From Saprospiraceae bacterium (GTDB lineage Bacteria > Bacteroidota > Bacteroidia > Chitinophagales > Saprospiraceae), in assembly GCA_020627965.1 (NCBI GenBank), contig JAHDFX010000049.1, positions 1-33,309 of the forward strand: a stretch of DNA of 33,309 nt. Reading direction: 5' to 3'. Below are positions 1 to 9,281 of this stretch, in pieces. The notes below the pieces were generated by a model. The model searched no databases, had not been told where the DNA came from, and worked only from the letters and a program-made list of their open reading frames with translations. Numbering within the stretch: position 1 is the stretch's first letter; each line of letters starts with the position of its first letter. A program made the translations under genes and the position numbers.

Positions 1-44
1 GTTAACATTAGACCTTCCATTAAACGATAAAACGATTCATTTTC

Positions 45-1247
45 ATGAGAAACATACTCCTTGTATTAGTAAGCACTTTATTTTCAACGGTTTTAATCGC
101 TCAGAAGTATAGTAATGATTTCCTAAATATTGGAGTATCAGCACGTAGTCAGGCGATGGGAAACGCTCAAGTGGCCACAGTTAATGATGTGACAGCCGGT
201 TTTTGGAATCCCGCAGGCTTAATGCGTATGGACCCAAGCGGACGCTCCGTTCAAGCAGCATTTACACATTCAGAATGGTTTGCCAGCATTGCCAACTACG
301 ATTATTTTGCTATAGCTACACCAATCGCTCCAAAATCTCCCGAAACAAAAGTGGAAGAAGTAAAAAGTGCAATGGGTTTCTCCTTTGTACGACTTGGAAT
401 TGATAATATCCCAAACACATTGACACTTTATGAAGACGATGGAACACTGAATTATGGGAATATCTCGCCATTTTCCGCAGCAGATTATGCCTTTATATTT
501 AGCTATGCCAGAAATCTTATTAATAAACCAGCAACTAAGGAAAGTGTACTTAAAAATTTAGATGTTGGAGTTAATGCAAAAATCATTCATCATAAAATAG
601 GCCCTTTCGCCAGTGCCTGGGGCTTTGGTTTGGATATTGGTGCACAATATAATATAGGTGCCTTCAAGTTTGGAGTCTTAGGTAAAGATATTACCTCAAC
701 ATTCAATGCCTGGAATTTTCGGTTTACAGATGATGAGAAAGAGGTGCTACAGGTGACAGGCAATGAAATACCAGAAAGCAGTATAGAAATTACACGACCT
801 CAATTGGTATTGGGCTTGGCTATAGATAAACGTTTATATTTTGGTGGAAACGGACAAGCAAAAAAGGAAAAGAAGCGTAATCGCCAGTTTGTCAATTTTG
901 CGGCAGAAGTAGATTTCGCAGCGACTTTTGATGGACAAAGAAATACATTAATTAGCGCAAATCCTGTCAGCCTTGATCCTAGCATGGGCATAGAATTAGG
1001 TTATAGTGACCTGATTTTTCTCAGAGGCGGCCTGAATAATTTCCAACAGGCTACAGATGAATTGGGGCAAGAGTTTTGGAGTATGCAACCAAATGTAGGA
1101 CTTGGCGTCAAATTATTTGATGCATTACGCATTGATTATGCTTACCCTATGGGAAAACAAGCATTGACTGAAAATTCACATACGATTAGTTTGATATTAG
1201 ATATTAATGTGCCTCGACTCATCGAAGTTATGAGAAGAGAGGCTTAA
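45..1247 (+). CDS. PorV/PorQ-family outer membrane beta-barrel protein (copy 1)
   Basis: 400 residues. The N-terminal signal peptide (about residues 1-20) ends in LIAQ. It is followed by the PorV-family hallmark in residues 26-60 (FLNIGVSARSQAMGNA, then FWNPAGL), and the rest is barrel-like with alternating hydrophobic strands. PorV proteins are outer-membrane barrels of the type IX secretion system (T9SS); they carry cargo to the PorU sortase. Length is near the usual ~390. The next gene is a paralogue (404 aa) sharing the same order of motifs (RFGIDNIPNTL-like, ISPFSAADYAF-like, DGQRNTLIS). A PorU2-type peptidase follows, so the three probably form one attachment or processing module. Whether this copy is the true PorV or a PorQ-like relative cannot be settled from sequence alone. 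Confidence 0.85.
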   Translation: MRNILLVLVSTLFSTVLIAQKYSNDFLNIGVSARSQAMGNAQVATVNDVTAGFWNPAGLMRMDPSGRSVQAAFTHSEWFASIANYDYFAIATPIAPKSPETKVEEVKSAMGFSFVRLGIDNIPNTLTLYEDDGTLNYGNISPFSAADYAFIFSYARNLINKPATKESVLKNLDVGVNAKIIHHKIGPFASAWGFGLDIGAQYNIGAFKFGVLGKDITSTFNAWNFRFTDDEKEVLQVTGNEIPESSIEITRPQLVLGLAIDKRLYFGGNGQAKKEKKRNRQFVNFAAEVDFAATFDGQRNTLISANPVSLDPSMGIELGYSDLIFLRGGLNNFQQATDELGQEFWSMQPNVGLGVKLFDALRIDYAYPMGKQALTENSHTISLILDINVPRLIEVMRREA

Positions 1248-1296
1248 TAATAAAGGTTTCACACAGAGAAAATACGACTATCCTACACCCGGCAAA

Positions 1297-1337
1297 ATAT
1301 GATAGTAATTAGGCTTAATGCTTAATAGCTATCATAT
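1297..1337. repeat. 9-bp inverted repeat between the two PorV-like genes
   Basis: ATATGATAG (1297-1305) and CTATCATAT (1329-1337) are exact inverse copies around a 23-nt loop. They lie in the 132-bp gap before the second PorV-like gene. There is no T-run after the right arm, so it is not a standard terminator. It could be an RNA processing or stability hairpin or an operator. Function unknown. Confidence 0.4.
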
Positions 1338-1379
1338 ATAAAGAGAAATATTGTACCCTTTTACTTATACTGTAACTAC

Positions 1380-2594
1380 ATGATATGCCCATTAATACGA
1401 CTAGTTATTTGTAGTCTTTTTATACTATCTTGTTCAATTGCTTATACACAGGCGCCCAAATTTAGTAATGAATTTCTAAATATAGGTGCAGGTGCTAAAT
1501 CACATGCCATGGGTGGTGCAATGGCAGCCCATGTCGATGATGTCACTGCAATGTACTGGAATCCTGCCGGACTAGCTGATGTTCGAGCTTCTTTTCAGGT
1601 TTCAGCTATGCATGCCGAATGGTTTGCTGGGCTTGGTAAGCTTGATTATCTGGCACTTGGCAAGCCTGTAAAATTCAATACTGTCAGAGCTGTACTCGGA
1701 ATATCAGCAGTACGATTTGGTGTTGACAATATTCCTAATACGCTTAGTCTGGTAGATTCAGATGGCAGCCTTAATTATAATAATGTCACACCTTTTTCAG
1801 CCGCCGATTATGCCTTTTCACTCAATTATGCTCAAAAACTATATGTCAAAGGTTTGCAGATTGGAGGAGGTGTGAAAGTGGTGCATAGAGTAGCTGGTAC
1901 CTTTGCCACTTCATGGGGTTTCGGAGCCGATTTGGGTATGCAGTATAAACGAGAAAACTGGCGTTTTGGATTGGTTGCACATGATATTACAACAACATTC
2001 AATTCCTGGACTTTCTCATTTACAGAAGAAGAAAAAGCTATTTTAGAATTAGAAAACAATGTTATACCAGCTAGTTCAACAGAATTAACGAGTCCAAAAA
2101 TAACATTAGGCTTGGGCTATTTGGCCAAGTTTACAGATAAATTACATCTCCTTACAGCGCTGGATATTGATTTTACAACAGATGGGCAACGTAATACACT
2201 TATCAGCAGTAAAGCATTTAATGTTGACCCAAAAATTGGAGCCGAATTATCGTATGCCAATTTTGTTGCACTTAGAGCAGGCCTTCATAATGTACAAAAA
2301 ACACTTGATGACATTAATGGAGAGAAAACGGTGATTACTTTCCAGCCTAATGTTGGAATTGGTATACAAATTCCCCAAAATTCCAGATTCCCCGGAGAAA
2401 AACGATATGTTTATCTGGATTATGCTTACACCGATTTAGGTGATGCATCGCTAGGATTGTATTCGCACTTGGCCTCGCTGACCATTGACCTTGAAGTAAG
2501 ACGACGTGGCAAGCGTACCCAGAAAACAAACCCTCCCCAAGAGGAACAAAAAGAACCTAAACGTCCTAAGACAATTATTGAACAAATAAATTAA
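1380..2594 (+). CDS. PorV/PorQ-family outer membrane beta-barrel protein (copy 2)
   Basis: 404 residues, a paralogue of the gene at 45-1247. The signal peptide (about residues 1-24) is followed by EFLNIGAGAKSHAMGGAMAA and YWNPAGLAD, the family hallmark. The shared motifs RFGVDNIPNTLS, VTPFSAADYAF and DGQRNTLIS show the two copies align over their full length. This copy has a C-terminal tail (last ~30 residues) rich in Lys, Pro and Glu that the first copy lacks; it probably sits outside the barrel in the periplasm. The stop codon is only 6 bp before the PorU2-type gene, so the two are almost certainly cotranscribed. By family knowledge it should be an outer-membrane partner of that peptidase. 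Confidence 0.85.
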   Translation: MICPLIRLVICSLFILSCSIAYTQAPKFSNEFLNIGAGAKSHAMGGAMAAHVDDVTAMYWNPAGLADVRASFQVSAMHAEWFAGLGKLDYLALGKPVKFNTVRAVLGISAVRFGVDNIPNTLSLVDSDGSLNYNNVTPFSAADYAFSLNYAQKLYVKGLQIGGGVKVVHRVAGTFATSWGFGADLGMQYKRENWRFGLVAHDITTTFNSWTFSFTEEEKAILELENNVIPASSTELTSPKITLGLGYLAKFTDKLHLLTALDIDFTTDGQRNTLISSKAFNVDPKIGAELSYANFVALRAGLHNVQKTLDDINGEKTVITFQPNVGIGIQIPQNSRFPGEKRYVYLDYAYTDLGDASLGLYSHLASLTIDLEVRRRGKRTQKTNPPQEEQKEPKRPKTIIEQIN

Positions 2595-2600
2595 TTTGAG

Positions 2601-5600
2601 ATGAAACGCTACGGTATCCTTTTCGGACTATTGCTGTCATTGAGTAGCCTAAACGCACAGATGTTCATTAACGGCGACACGCTCTATGGAAATGAGTGGA
2701 TTAACTATTCACAAAATTACCTCAAGGTGTATGTTAGTGCCGATGGTGTTTATCAAATACCTTATCAGACGCTTGCAAGTGCAGGTGCACCTGTCAATTC
2801 TATTGATGCTGAAAATCTACAGATTTTTGCCTACGGAGAAGAAGTCCCTATTTACACCTCCAATACAGGAACAGTAGGAAGCAATGGCTATGTAGAGTTT
2901 TATGCAGAAAAAAACAAAGGACAGGTAGACGAACACCTCTATCGTTCACCAGATGATTTTTTCAATCCCTATTACAGCATGTATACAGATACATCGACTT
3001 ATTTTATTACCTGGAATAATTCTACCAATAATAAACGGCTGAATGATGTTAATAATGATCTGAATAATCCCCCTGCTCCTGAATCTTATTTCATGCACAC
3101 TAGTGTACGCTTGCCAAATTCGGGAGACATTAAACACAATAAAGGTAATTCCGTATCAGACCTGTATGAATCAACGTATTCACCAGGTGAAGGTTTTGGA
3201 GGTAACTTTTTCGAGTCGAAGATTTTCGATGTTGATACAGATGGTATTTTCACTGACGGACCAAGCGCTGAATTGCATACTCGAATTGCTGCAAGTAGTG
3301 GGGGTATTTCTCACCAATTATCTATTAAAGTAAATGGTACGTCCATTTCTATAGATGACCCTGCTTTTACAGGATATGACTTTCGTCAAATCACAGAAAC
3401 TTTACCACTGAGCCTGCTGAGTTCGGGCATAACAGATGTAACAATAGAAGGCGGAGCGGGAGCAGCAGATAGGTATGCAACAGCTTTTGTGCAGATTCGA
3501 TACCCTAGAGAGTTTCGTTTTGGCAATGCCAACATGTTCAAATTTACACTAGATGCCAGTAATCCAGGCGACAAGAGATACCTGGAAATATTGGAATTCG
3601 ATCACGGAGGAAGCTTCCCGATTTTATATGACCTCACCAATGGATATCGTATAACTGCTGCCATTAGTGGTACAGCTGTACGGGCAACTTTGCCACCAGC
3701 CGCAGGCGCGCGCGAACTTGTTTTAGTTAATCCTAATGTGATTTCATCTTTACCACAGGCTTTTCCTGTAGATTTTGTGAATTACTACGATACTCAAGGA
3801 GACTATATTATAATTAGTCACCAAAAGTTCATGGATGATGGAGCAGGAAATAATTATGTCCAGAATTACGCAGATTATCGAACAACAACAGGATATACGC
3901 CAGTTGTTATTGATGTAGAAAAACTATACGATCAATTTGCTTATGGGGTAAATAAGCATGTTCAGGCAATCCGAAACCTAACAGGATTTTCTATTGAAAA
4001 ATGGTCTCAAGAGCCTCGTTATATGTTTATTATAGGAAAATCAAGACCGCATTATTCTAGCAGAAAAAACCCGATCGGACAACCATCATATACACCGACT
4101 TTTGGGCATGAACCTTCTGATAATCTGATAACGGCTACAGCAACCAATGATACACCCCGTATTCCTTTTGGACGAATTCCTGTCTTAACGGCAGATAATA
4201 TTCGGGTCTATCTGGATAAGGTCATTGCATATGAAAACAATCAACAAAATCTGCCTCAGACGATTGAAGACAGAGCACGCCTAAAGCGTATTATTCATCT
4301 AGGTGGAGGAGACGTTGCGATACAAAATACAATTAAAAATAACTTGGAAGATTATGAAAATATTGCAGAAGATGATTATTGGGGCGCAGAGGCAACTTCC
4401 TTTTTTAAAAATAGTTCAGACCCTATCCAAATTTCAACTTCAGCACTACTAGACTCATTAATCAACGATGGTACCGCATTGATTACTTTCTACGGACACT
4501 CTTCACCTGAATCATTTGACTTTAATCTGGACGACCCAGAAACCTATTCAAATACAGATAGATATTTCGCACTGCTTTCATTAGGTTGTTACAGTGGGCA
4601 AATACACCAGAAAGAACCCAATCTGGGTGAACGTTTTGTTTTTGCTGAAGACAAAGGAGCGATTGCTTTTATGGCAACAGTTGGTTTGTCGGGATTAGGT
4701 GCGCTTGATGTTTTTGCAGAGCGTTTTTATGAAAAAATATCCAGAGATAATTATGGTGAAGGACTTGGTGATATGGTACAGGCAGTTATTGCTGACTTGG
4801 TAGCAGCTCAAACAGGACCCACTAACCGCATCGTATACCAACAAATGACATTAAATGGTGATCCGGCTATTCGCTTGAATACAGCGGCAGCGCCAGATTA
4901 TATTGTCAATAAGCCTTCCATTGCTTTTGAGCCTGCCGAACCAACAACGGCTGATGATATTGACATTACTTTTGATGTAGTTAATATTGGTAGAACTTCA
5001 CCAAATCAATTTCGTATTCTGATCGAACGTATTCTGCCCTCAGGAACAGCTATTCCTGTTGTGGATGAGTTAGTAGATTCTCCTAAATTTATTGAACAAT
5101 ACTCATACACCATCAATGCGAGTAATGAAGAAACTGTAGGCTTAAACCAATTTAGAATTACAGTTGATGCAGCAGAACAAATTGCAGAAGCCCCTACACC
5201 TGTTGCAGAAGATAATAATGTTGAAATAGCCGATCTATACATTTTCACAGACGATGTAAGCCCTGTTTATCCATATGATTTCAGTATTGCAGGAAATGCA
5301 AATGAAATAGTGTTAAAAGCTTCTACTGCCAATGTATTTGCAGAAGAGCTCACTTACTACATGGAAATTGATACGACTGAAAGCTTTAATAGTCCAATCA
5401 AACAAAACACTTCTATTACGCAAGGAGGAGGACTATTAGAATGGAAACCTGGAATTCCTTATGTAGATAGTACGGTCTATTATTGGAGGGTTCAGGTAGA
5501 TCCAAATCAAGTGCCGGATGCCGTTGGATGGAAAGGTCGATCATTTGTATATATCGATGGAGAATATCCTGGATGGAATCAGTCTCATTATTACCAATTT

Positions 5601-7583
5601 GCAAAAGATCGTTTTGCCAACATTAAATATTTGAGTGATAGAAGATTTGAGTTTGTCAACGATAATATTGAAGTAGTAGTTAATAATGCACATATTCCCA
5701 TCTTGCCATCCAATCAAATTGATTATTCTATTAATGGCTCACGTATCTATGATGTTGAAGGTTGTGAAGTGAGTGAACAGGGAATATATCTGATATTAAT
5801 GGATGAAGATGTCACACCATTTAGTAATTCTACAGTTAATTCTGCGACTCAAGAAGGTTTATATGGCTCACAGATTTGTTCAGGTTCGGCACCAGTCTTT
5901 TTCTTTCCGACCACTTCAGGAGTTGAACGCAATAGGCTTCGTAACTTTCTGAATACAGAGTTGCCAACATTGACCGATGTAAAATATGTTTTGATATATA
6001 GCCTAAATGATTATTTACCCGAAGACTGGGCAACAGATTTATACACAGCATTCGCCAATTTAGGTTCTACTCAACTAGCCAATGCAGCAGCTTTAGGCGG
6101 GGCACCTTATGCAGGTTTGATCGATCTGGATGCTGGTACATTTGAAGAAGTATTGGGTGATTCTGAGTCTGACATTATCGAAGGCTTGTTTACTATTGAA
6201 GGTAGTTGGGATAATGGAGAAGTTATTTCTACATTAATTGGACCTGCATCTGAGTGGGGGTCTTTACATTGGAGGGTCAGCGAACAGGAACCTAATGATA
6301 CAGTTCGGGTTAATGTGTATGGCATAAATAATAACGATGAGCAGGAATTATTGGCAGGAAACCTGGTGCTGCAAGATTATTTCTTTGATGGTATAAATGC
6401 TATTGATGCGGAGCAGTATCCATACTTACGTCTGGAATATAGAATTGCTGATCCAACTAATACAACGGCAACACAATTGGACTACTGGCGTGTTATCTAT
6501 GAAGAATTACCTGATGCTGCACTTCGTCCTGATCTTTTATATACCTTAGATAGCGATACGCTTCAGCAAGGGGAAGACTTAAGTATGAAAATAGCTGTTG
6601 AGAATATCAGCCAATCCAATATGGATAGTTTATTGATGAGCTATTCTGTGATTAATAGTGCAGGAAATACGGTAGTTACTGACCGTTTACAACCATTACT
6701 AGCCGGTGATACACTGGTGGCTTCGGTTTCAGTAGAAACCCGACCATTCTCCGGTTCATATCAATTAGTTGTTTTTGCTAATCCGAATAACGACCAACGT
6801 GAACAAACTCTGTCAAACAATATAGGTATCACCTCTTTCTATGTAAGAGGGGACAGGCTTAACCCTATTTTGGATGTAACCTTTGATGGTCAACACATTC
6901 TTGACGGGGATATTGTTTCGGCAAAACCAAGCATAGTGGTTTCTCTGCGAGATGAAAATGCAAATTTAGAATTAGCAGATACTTCTCTGTTTAAAATATT
7001 ATTGAAATATCCGGGAGAAAGCTCATTGCGCCAGGTTAATTTTAATAGCCCTGCAATTACTTTTTATCCGGCTGACCCAGCCCGTTTGGATGAGGAAAAT
7101 CAGGCATTGATCGAATTTAATCCTACTTTTCTCAATGATGGCACCTATCAACTATTTGTACAAGCTGAAGACGTTTCTGGAAATCAATCAGGAGATCTGG
7201 ACTACAAAGTCTCTTTTGAAGTTGTGAATCAACCTGCAATTTCAAATGTATTGAATTACCCTAATCCATTTACTACTTCAACGCGCTTTGTATTTACATT
7301 GACAGGAAGTGAATTGCCTGATTTTATGAAAATTCAGATTATGACGGTTACAGGACGCGTCGTGCGGGAAATCACTATGGATGAATTAGGTGACTTGCAC
7401 ATTGGAAATAATATAACTGATTATGCCTGGGATGGAACCGATCAGTATGGAGACCAGCTCGCAAATGGTGTTTATTTGTATAGAATAGTCACCAAAACAA
7501 ATGGTGTAGAATATAATCGTTATCAAACAAATACTAACCAATACTTCAAAAATGGCTATGGTAAAATGTATTTGATGCGTTAA
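2601..7583 (+). CDS. PorU2-type C25 cysteine peptidase, putative T9SS sortase
   Basis: 1660 residues with signal peptide 1-20 (ends LNAQ). A beta-rich N-terminal part (about 25-390) precedes a peptidase C25 (gingipain-fold) domain at about 398-755. The likely catalytic residues are His633 in ITFYGHSSPES and Cys663 in LLSLGCYSGQ, with the family motif RIPFGRIPVLTADNIRVYLD before them. Ig/CARDB-like modules follow (about 780-900 and 1300-1420). The C-terminus (about 1550-1655) is a FlgD-like/T9SS domain beginning NYPNPF and including NGVYLYRIV. PorU cleaves the C-terminal signal of T9SS cargo and attaches the cargo to lipid on the cell surface. Classical PorU is ~1150 aa; this longer multi-domain form matches the type usually named PorU2. 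It follows two PorV-like genes with a 6-bp gap and is closed by a terminator at 7594-7638. Whether it works as a sortase or as a surface protease is open. Confidence 0.88.
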   Translation: MKRYGILFGLLLSLSSLNAQMFINGDTLYGNEWINYSQNYLKVYVSADGVYQIPYQTLASAGAPVNSIDAENLQIFAYGEEVPIYTSNTGTVGSNGYVEFYAEKNKGQVDEHLYRSPDDFFNPYYSMYTDTSTYFITWNNSTNNKRLNDVNNDLNNPPAPESYFMHTSVRLPNSGDIKHNKGNSVSDLYESTYSPGEGFGGNFFESKIFDVDTDGIFTDGPSAELHTRIAASSGGISHQLSIKVNGTSISIDDPAFTGYDFRQITETLPLSLLSSGITDVTIEGGAGAADRYATAFVQIRYPREFRFGNANMFKFTLDASNPGDKRYLEILEFDHGGSFPILYDLTNGYRITAAISGTAVRATLPPAAGARELVLVNPNVISSLPQAFPVDFVNYYDTQGDYIIISHQKFMDDGAGNNYVQNYADYRTTTGYTPVVIDVEKLYDQFAYGVNKHVQAIRNLTGFSIEKWSQEPRYMFIIGKSRPHYSSRKNPIGQPSYTPTFGHEPSDNLITATATNDTPRIPFGRIPVLTADNIRVYLDKVIAYENNQQNLPQTIEDRARLKRIIHLGGGDVAIQNTIKNNLEDYENIAEDDYWGAEATSFFKNSSDPIQISTSALLDSLINDGTALITFYGHSSPESFDFNLDDPETYSNTDRYFALLSLGCYSGQIHQKEPNLGERFVFAEDKGAIAFMATVGLSGLGALDVFAERFYEKISRDNYGEGLGDMVQAVIADLVAAQTGPTNRIVYQQMTLNGDPAIRLNTAAAPDYIVNKPSIAFEPAEPTTADDIDITFDVVNIGRTSPNQFRILIERILPSGTAIPVVDELVDSPKFIEQYSYTINASNEETVGLNQFRITVDAAEQIAEAPTPVAEDNNVEIADLYIFTDDVSPVYPYDFSIAGNANEIVLKASTANVFAEELTYYMEIDTTESFNSPIKQNTSITQGGGLLEWKPGIPYVDSTVYYWRVQVDPNQVPDAVGWKGRSFVYIDGEYPGWNQSHYYQFAKDRFANIKYLSDRRFEFVNDNIEVVVNNAHIPILPSNQIDYSINGSRIYDVEGCEVSEQGIYLILMDEDVTPFSNSTVNSATQEGLYGSQICSGSAPVFFFPTTSGVERNRLRNFLNTELPTLTDVKYVLIYSLNDYLPEDWATDLYTAFANLGSTQLANAAALGGAPYAGLIDLDAGTFEEVLGDSESDIIEGLFTIEGSWDNGEVISTLIGPASEWGSLHWRVSEQEPNDTVRVNVYGINNNDEQELLAGNLVLQDYFFDGINAIDAEQYPYLRLEYRIADPTNTTATQLDYWRVIYEELPDAALRPDLLYTLDSDTLQQGEDLSMKIAVENISQSNMDSLLMSYSVINSAGNTVVTDRLQPLLAGDTLVASVSVETRPFSGSYQLVVFANPNNDQREQTLSNNIGITSFYVRGDRLNPILDVTFDGQHILDGDIVSAKPSIVVSLRDENANLELADTSLFKILLKYPGESSLRQVNFNSPAITFYPADPARLDEENQALIEFNPTFLNDGTYQLFVQAEDVSGNQSGDLDYKVSFEVVNQPAISNVLNYPNPFTTSTRFVFTLTGSELPDFMKIQIMTVTGRVVREITMDELGDLHIGNNITDYAWDGTDQYGDQLANGVYLYRIVTKTNGVEYNRYQTNTNQYFKNGYGKMYLMR

Positions 7584-7593
7584 AAACTAATTT

Positions 7594-7638
7594 GCAATGT
7601 CCGATAAACACGTTCTAACTTGTCGGACATTGCTTTTT
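7594..7638 (+). terminator. Rho-independent terminator after the PorU2-type gene
   Basis: An exact 11-bp stem (GCAATGTCCGA at 7594-7604, TCGGACATTGC at 7623-7633) is followed directly by TTTTT. It lies 10 bp after the PorU2 stop. The only ATG upstream of the sulfotransferase frame (7597) falls inside the left arm of this stem, which argues against it being that gene's start. Confidence 0.85.
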
Positions 7639-7643
7639 AATAG

Positions 7644-8342
7644 AACCGCCTTATCGAACAGTTTAATCAGCCTGCTCCCGATTTTTTCTGGCTACACATC
7701 AAAAAATGTGGCGGACAAAGTTTTCGTCAAAGCTTCTCTCCTCCATACGTGCAGACTGATCGTGTTCAATTTCCTAAGAGCTTCATTGCGCTTCCCCGAA
7801 ATCAATGGAATGATGTGCTAAATAACTACCGGATACCATTGGGGGAATATGACTATAAACGTATGTTATTTGCTAACAAATTCCTCTATACTAAAGAGGA
7901 ATTTGACAGTATGTATAAATTCACAATCGTCAGAAATCCCTATGATCGTATTGTTTCTGCCTGGAAATACTTGTTGAGACAAAGAACTTATCATCCTAAA
8001 AAAATATGGATGCGCCATGATTTTCGGCGTTTCCTAAAAGAGTTACCTATTCTCTGGGAAGAAAAATATGACCGCCATATAGCTACACATACAGCACCAG
8101 TCTGGGGAGATATTACAGACGAAAATGGAGAACTTCTTGTAGATTTTATTGCTAAACTGGAAAATATACAGGCTGATATGAAAATAATTTGCGATAAGCA
8201 AAACTGGACTTATAATAGCTTTAAACACATTAATCAAAACAGAGAAATTCATGCTTATCGCAAATATTATAATAAGACGAGCAGGAAGTTAGTCGAAGAA
8301 CTATACGGTCAGGATATTGAACGGCTACAATATGCTTTTTAG
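7644..8342 (+). CDS. Sulfotransferase family 2 protein, 5' end uncertain or disrupted
   Basis: The frame stays open from after a TAG at 7641 to the stop at 8340 (232 codons). It begins with NRLIEQFNQPAPDFFWLHI, then KKCGGQSFR, which is the 5'-phosphosulfate-binding loop for the PAPS cofactor. VRNPYDRIVSAW further on is the 3'-phosphate-binding motif. Such enzymes transfer sulfate from PAPS to carbohydrate or other acceptors. The first ATG/GTG/TTG in this frame is GTG at 7749, which lies after the 5'-PSB loop and so would give a non-functional enzyme. No start codon exists between 7641 and 7749 in frame, and the ATG at 7597 is in another frame and inside a terminator. Either a rare start (for example ATC at 7653) is used, or a small indel has destroyed the true start. 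The given start is the first open codon, not a claimed initiation codon. Confidence 0.72.
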   Translation, partial: NRLIEQFNQPAPDFFWLHIKKCGGQSFRQSFSPPYVQTDRVQFPKSFIALPRNQWNDVLNNYRIPLGEYDYKRMLFANKFLYTKEEFDSMYKFTIVRNPYDRIVSAWKYLLRQRTYHPKKIWMRHDFRRFLKELPILWEEKYDRHIATHTAPVWGDITDENGELLVDFIAKLENIQADMKIICDKQNWTYNSFKHINQNREIHAYRKYYNKTSRKLVEELYGQDIERLQYAF

Positions 8343-8345
8343 CAT

Positions 8346-8377
8346 AAAAAAAGCCCCACCAGAAAATCCAGTGAGGC
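8346..8377 (-). terminator. Leftward terminator of the Bax-inhibitor gene
   Basis: Read on the minus strand, GTGAGGC/GCCCCAC arms (8371-8377 and 8353-8359, one mismatch) are followed by a run of seven T (8352-8346). It lies about 30 bp downstream of the stop of the gene at 8406-9113. Confidence 0.7.
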
Positions 8378-8405
8378 GTATAATATCTTAGAGATTGTTT
8401 AAATA

Positions 8406-9113
8406 TCAATCACCGGAAAAAGCCATCAACAATCTTAGGATATACCAAAACATCATCAGTAATGAACCCGCCAAACCAAGCGCAGCAGCCACATATTGAT
8501 CTGTATGGTATCTATAAAGCAGACCTGAGGTCTGATATAGAATAGAACCAGCAGATAGAGCAATCATAGCAACAGAGAACCAAAGTCCGAGATTAAACCC
8601 GAAAGCGATACCTGCTACGATTAACCCTAAAGCGATAAAGCCACCAACAACAAGTCCAGTTTTAAGAAAAGAAAAATCTTTACCTGTTATCAAGACAACA
8701 GCTGAAAGCCCGGTAAAAAGTGCTAGTGTAAGTACACCTGCCTGCATAATAAGTGTACCGCCTGCCATTTTCTGAGCGATGAAGATCATCGGCATAAAGA
8801 TGAAAGCATAGGCAGCCGTGAATAGTAATAATGCAATGTATTGCTGAGTACGGTCAGTGCTTCTCATTGCCCAGGTTTCAGCAGCACCAGTAGCTAAAGC
8901 AAAACCACCCAAAACCAATAACCATGTCCAGCCTTGTGTCATCTGAAGTCCGATATTGCGAAGTGCAGGAACACTTAAGAAAATACATTCAAATACGATA
9001 AATGATAATACTGCGAGGGCAACGTGAGAATAAGTCTTTTTGATAAACGCAGCACGCTCTACCGCAGTTACTTGATCGGCAACTAAGTTGCGATCCAATG
9101 GGGAATAATCCAT
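8406..9113 (-). CDS. Bax inhibitor-1/YccA family membrane protein
   Basis: 235 residues, the usual length for bacterial BI-1 (UPF0005) proteins. A short polar N-terminus (DRNLVADQVTAVERAAFIKK) is followed by seven hydrophobic segments at roughly residues 28-50, 60-77, 88-112, 118-138, 145-170, 172-192 and 212-232. The start of TM1 (KKTYSHVALAVLSFIVFE) and the last helix are typical of the family. BI-1 members are inner-membrane proteins; some act as pH-sensitive calcium leak channels and E. coli YccA modulates FtsH. The substrate here is not known. The gene appears to be a single unit with its own downstream terminator. Confidence 0.9.
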   Translation of the reverse strand: MDYSPLDRNLVADQVTAVERAAFIKKTYSHVALAVLSFIVFECIFLSVPALRNIGLQMTQGWTWLLVLGGFALATGAAETWAMRSTDRTQQYIALLLFTAAYAFIFMPMIFIAQKMAGGTLIMQAGVLTLALFTGLSAVVLITGKDFSFLKTGLVVGGFIALGLIVAGIAFGFNLGLWFSVAMIALSAGSILYQTSGLLYRYHTDQYVAAALGLAGSLLMMFWYILRLLMAFSGD

Positions 9114-9241
9114 AGTCTATAATAATTAGTTAGAAAATATTTCAGAATAATATTTATTCGATTTACAATGTACAAAAAACTTGCCGAAAGCGTTCGCTTG
9201 CTGACAATTTTTCAGGGCAATGGTATTACTTGCGACTATTT

Positions 9242-9256
9242 GGCAGGTCAACTGCC
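9242..9256. repeat. Small hairpin downstream of the Oar-like receptor
   Basis: GGCAG (9242-9246) and CTGCC (9252-9256) form a 5-bp hairpin 26 bp past the receptor stop codon. No T-run follows on either strand, so it is at best a weak terminator. Confidence 0.25.
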
Positions 9257-9281
9257 TATTAAGTCCTAAGAACGCGTTTTG

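Noticed and set aside
4000-4900. The C25 domain as a gingipain-like virulence protease.
   Set aside because: The context with PorV-like genes and the PorU2-like length point to T9SS processing; no gingipain haemagglutinin modules are seen.
7597-7821. 74-residue open frame in front of the sulfotransferase.
   Set aside because: Its ATG is inside the PorU2 terminator stem and its translation has no family pattern; the sulfotransferase motifs are in another frame.
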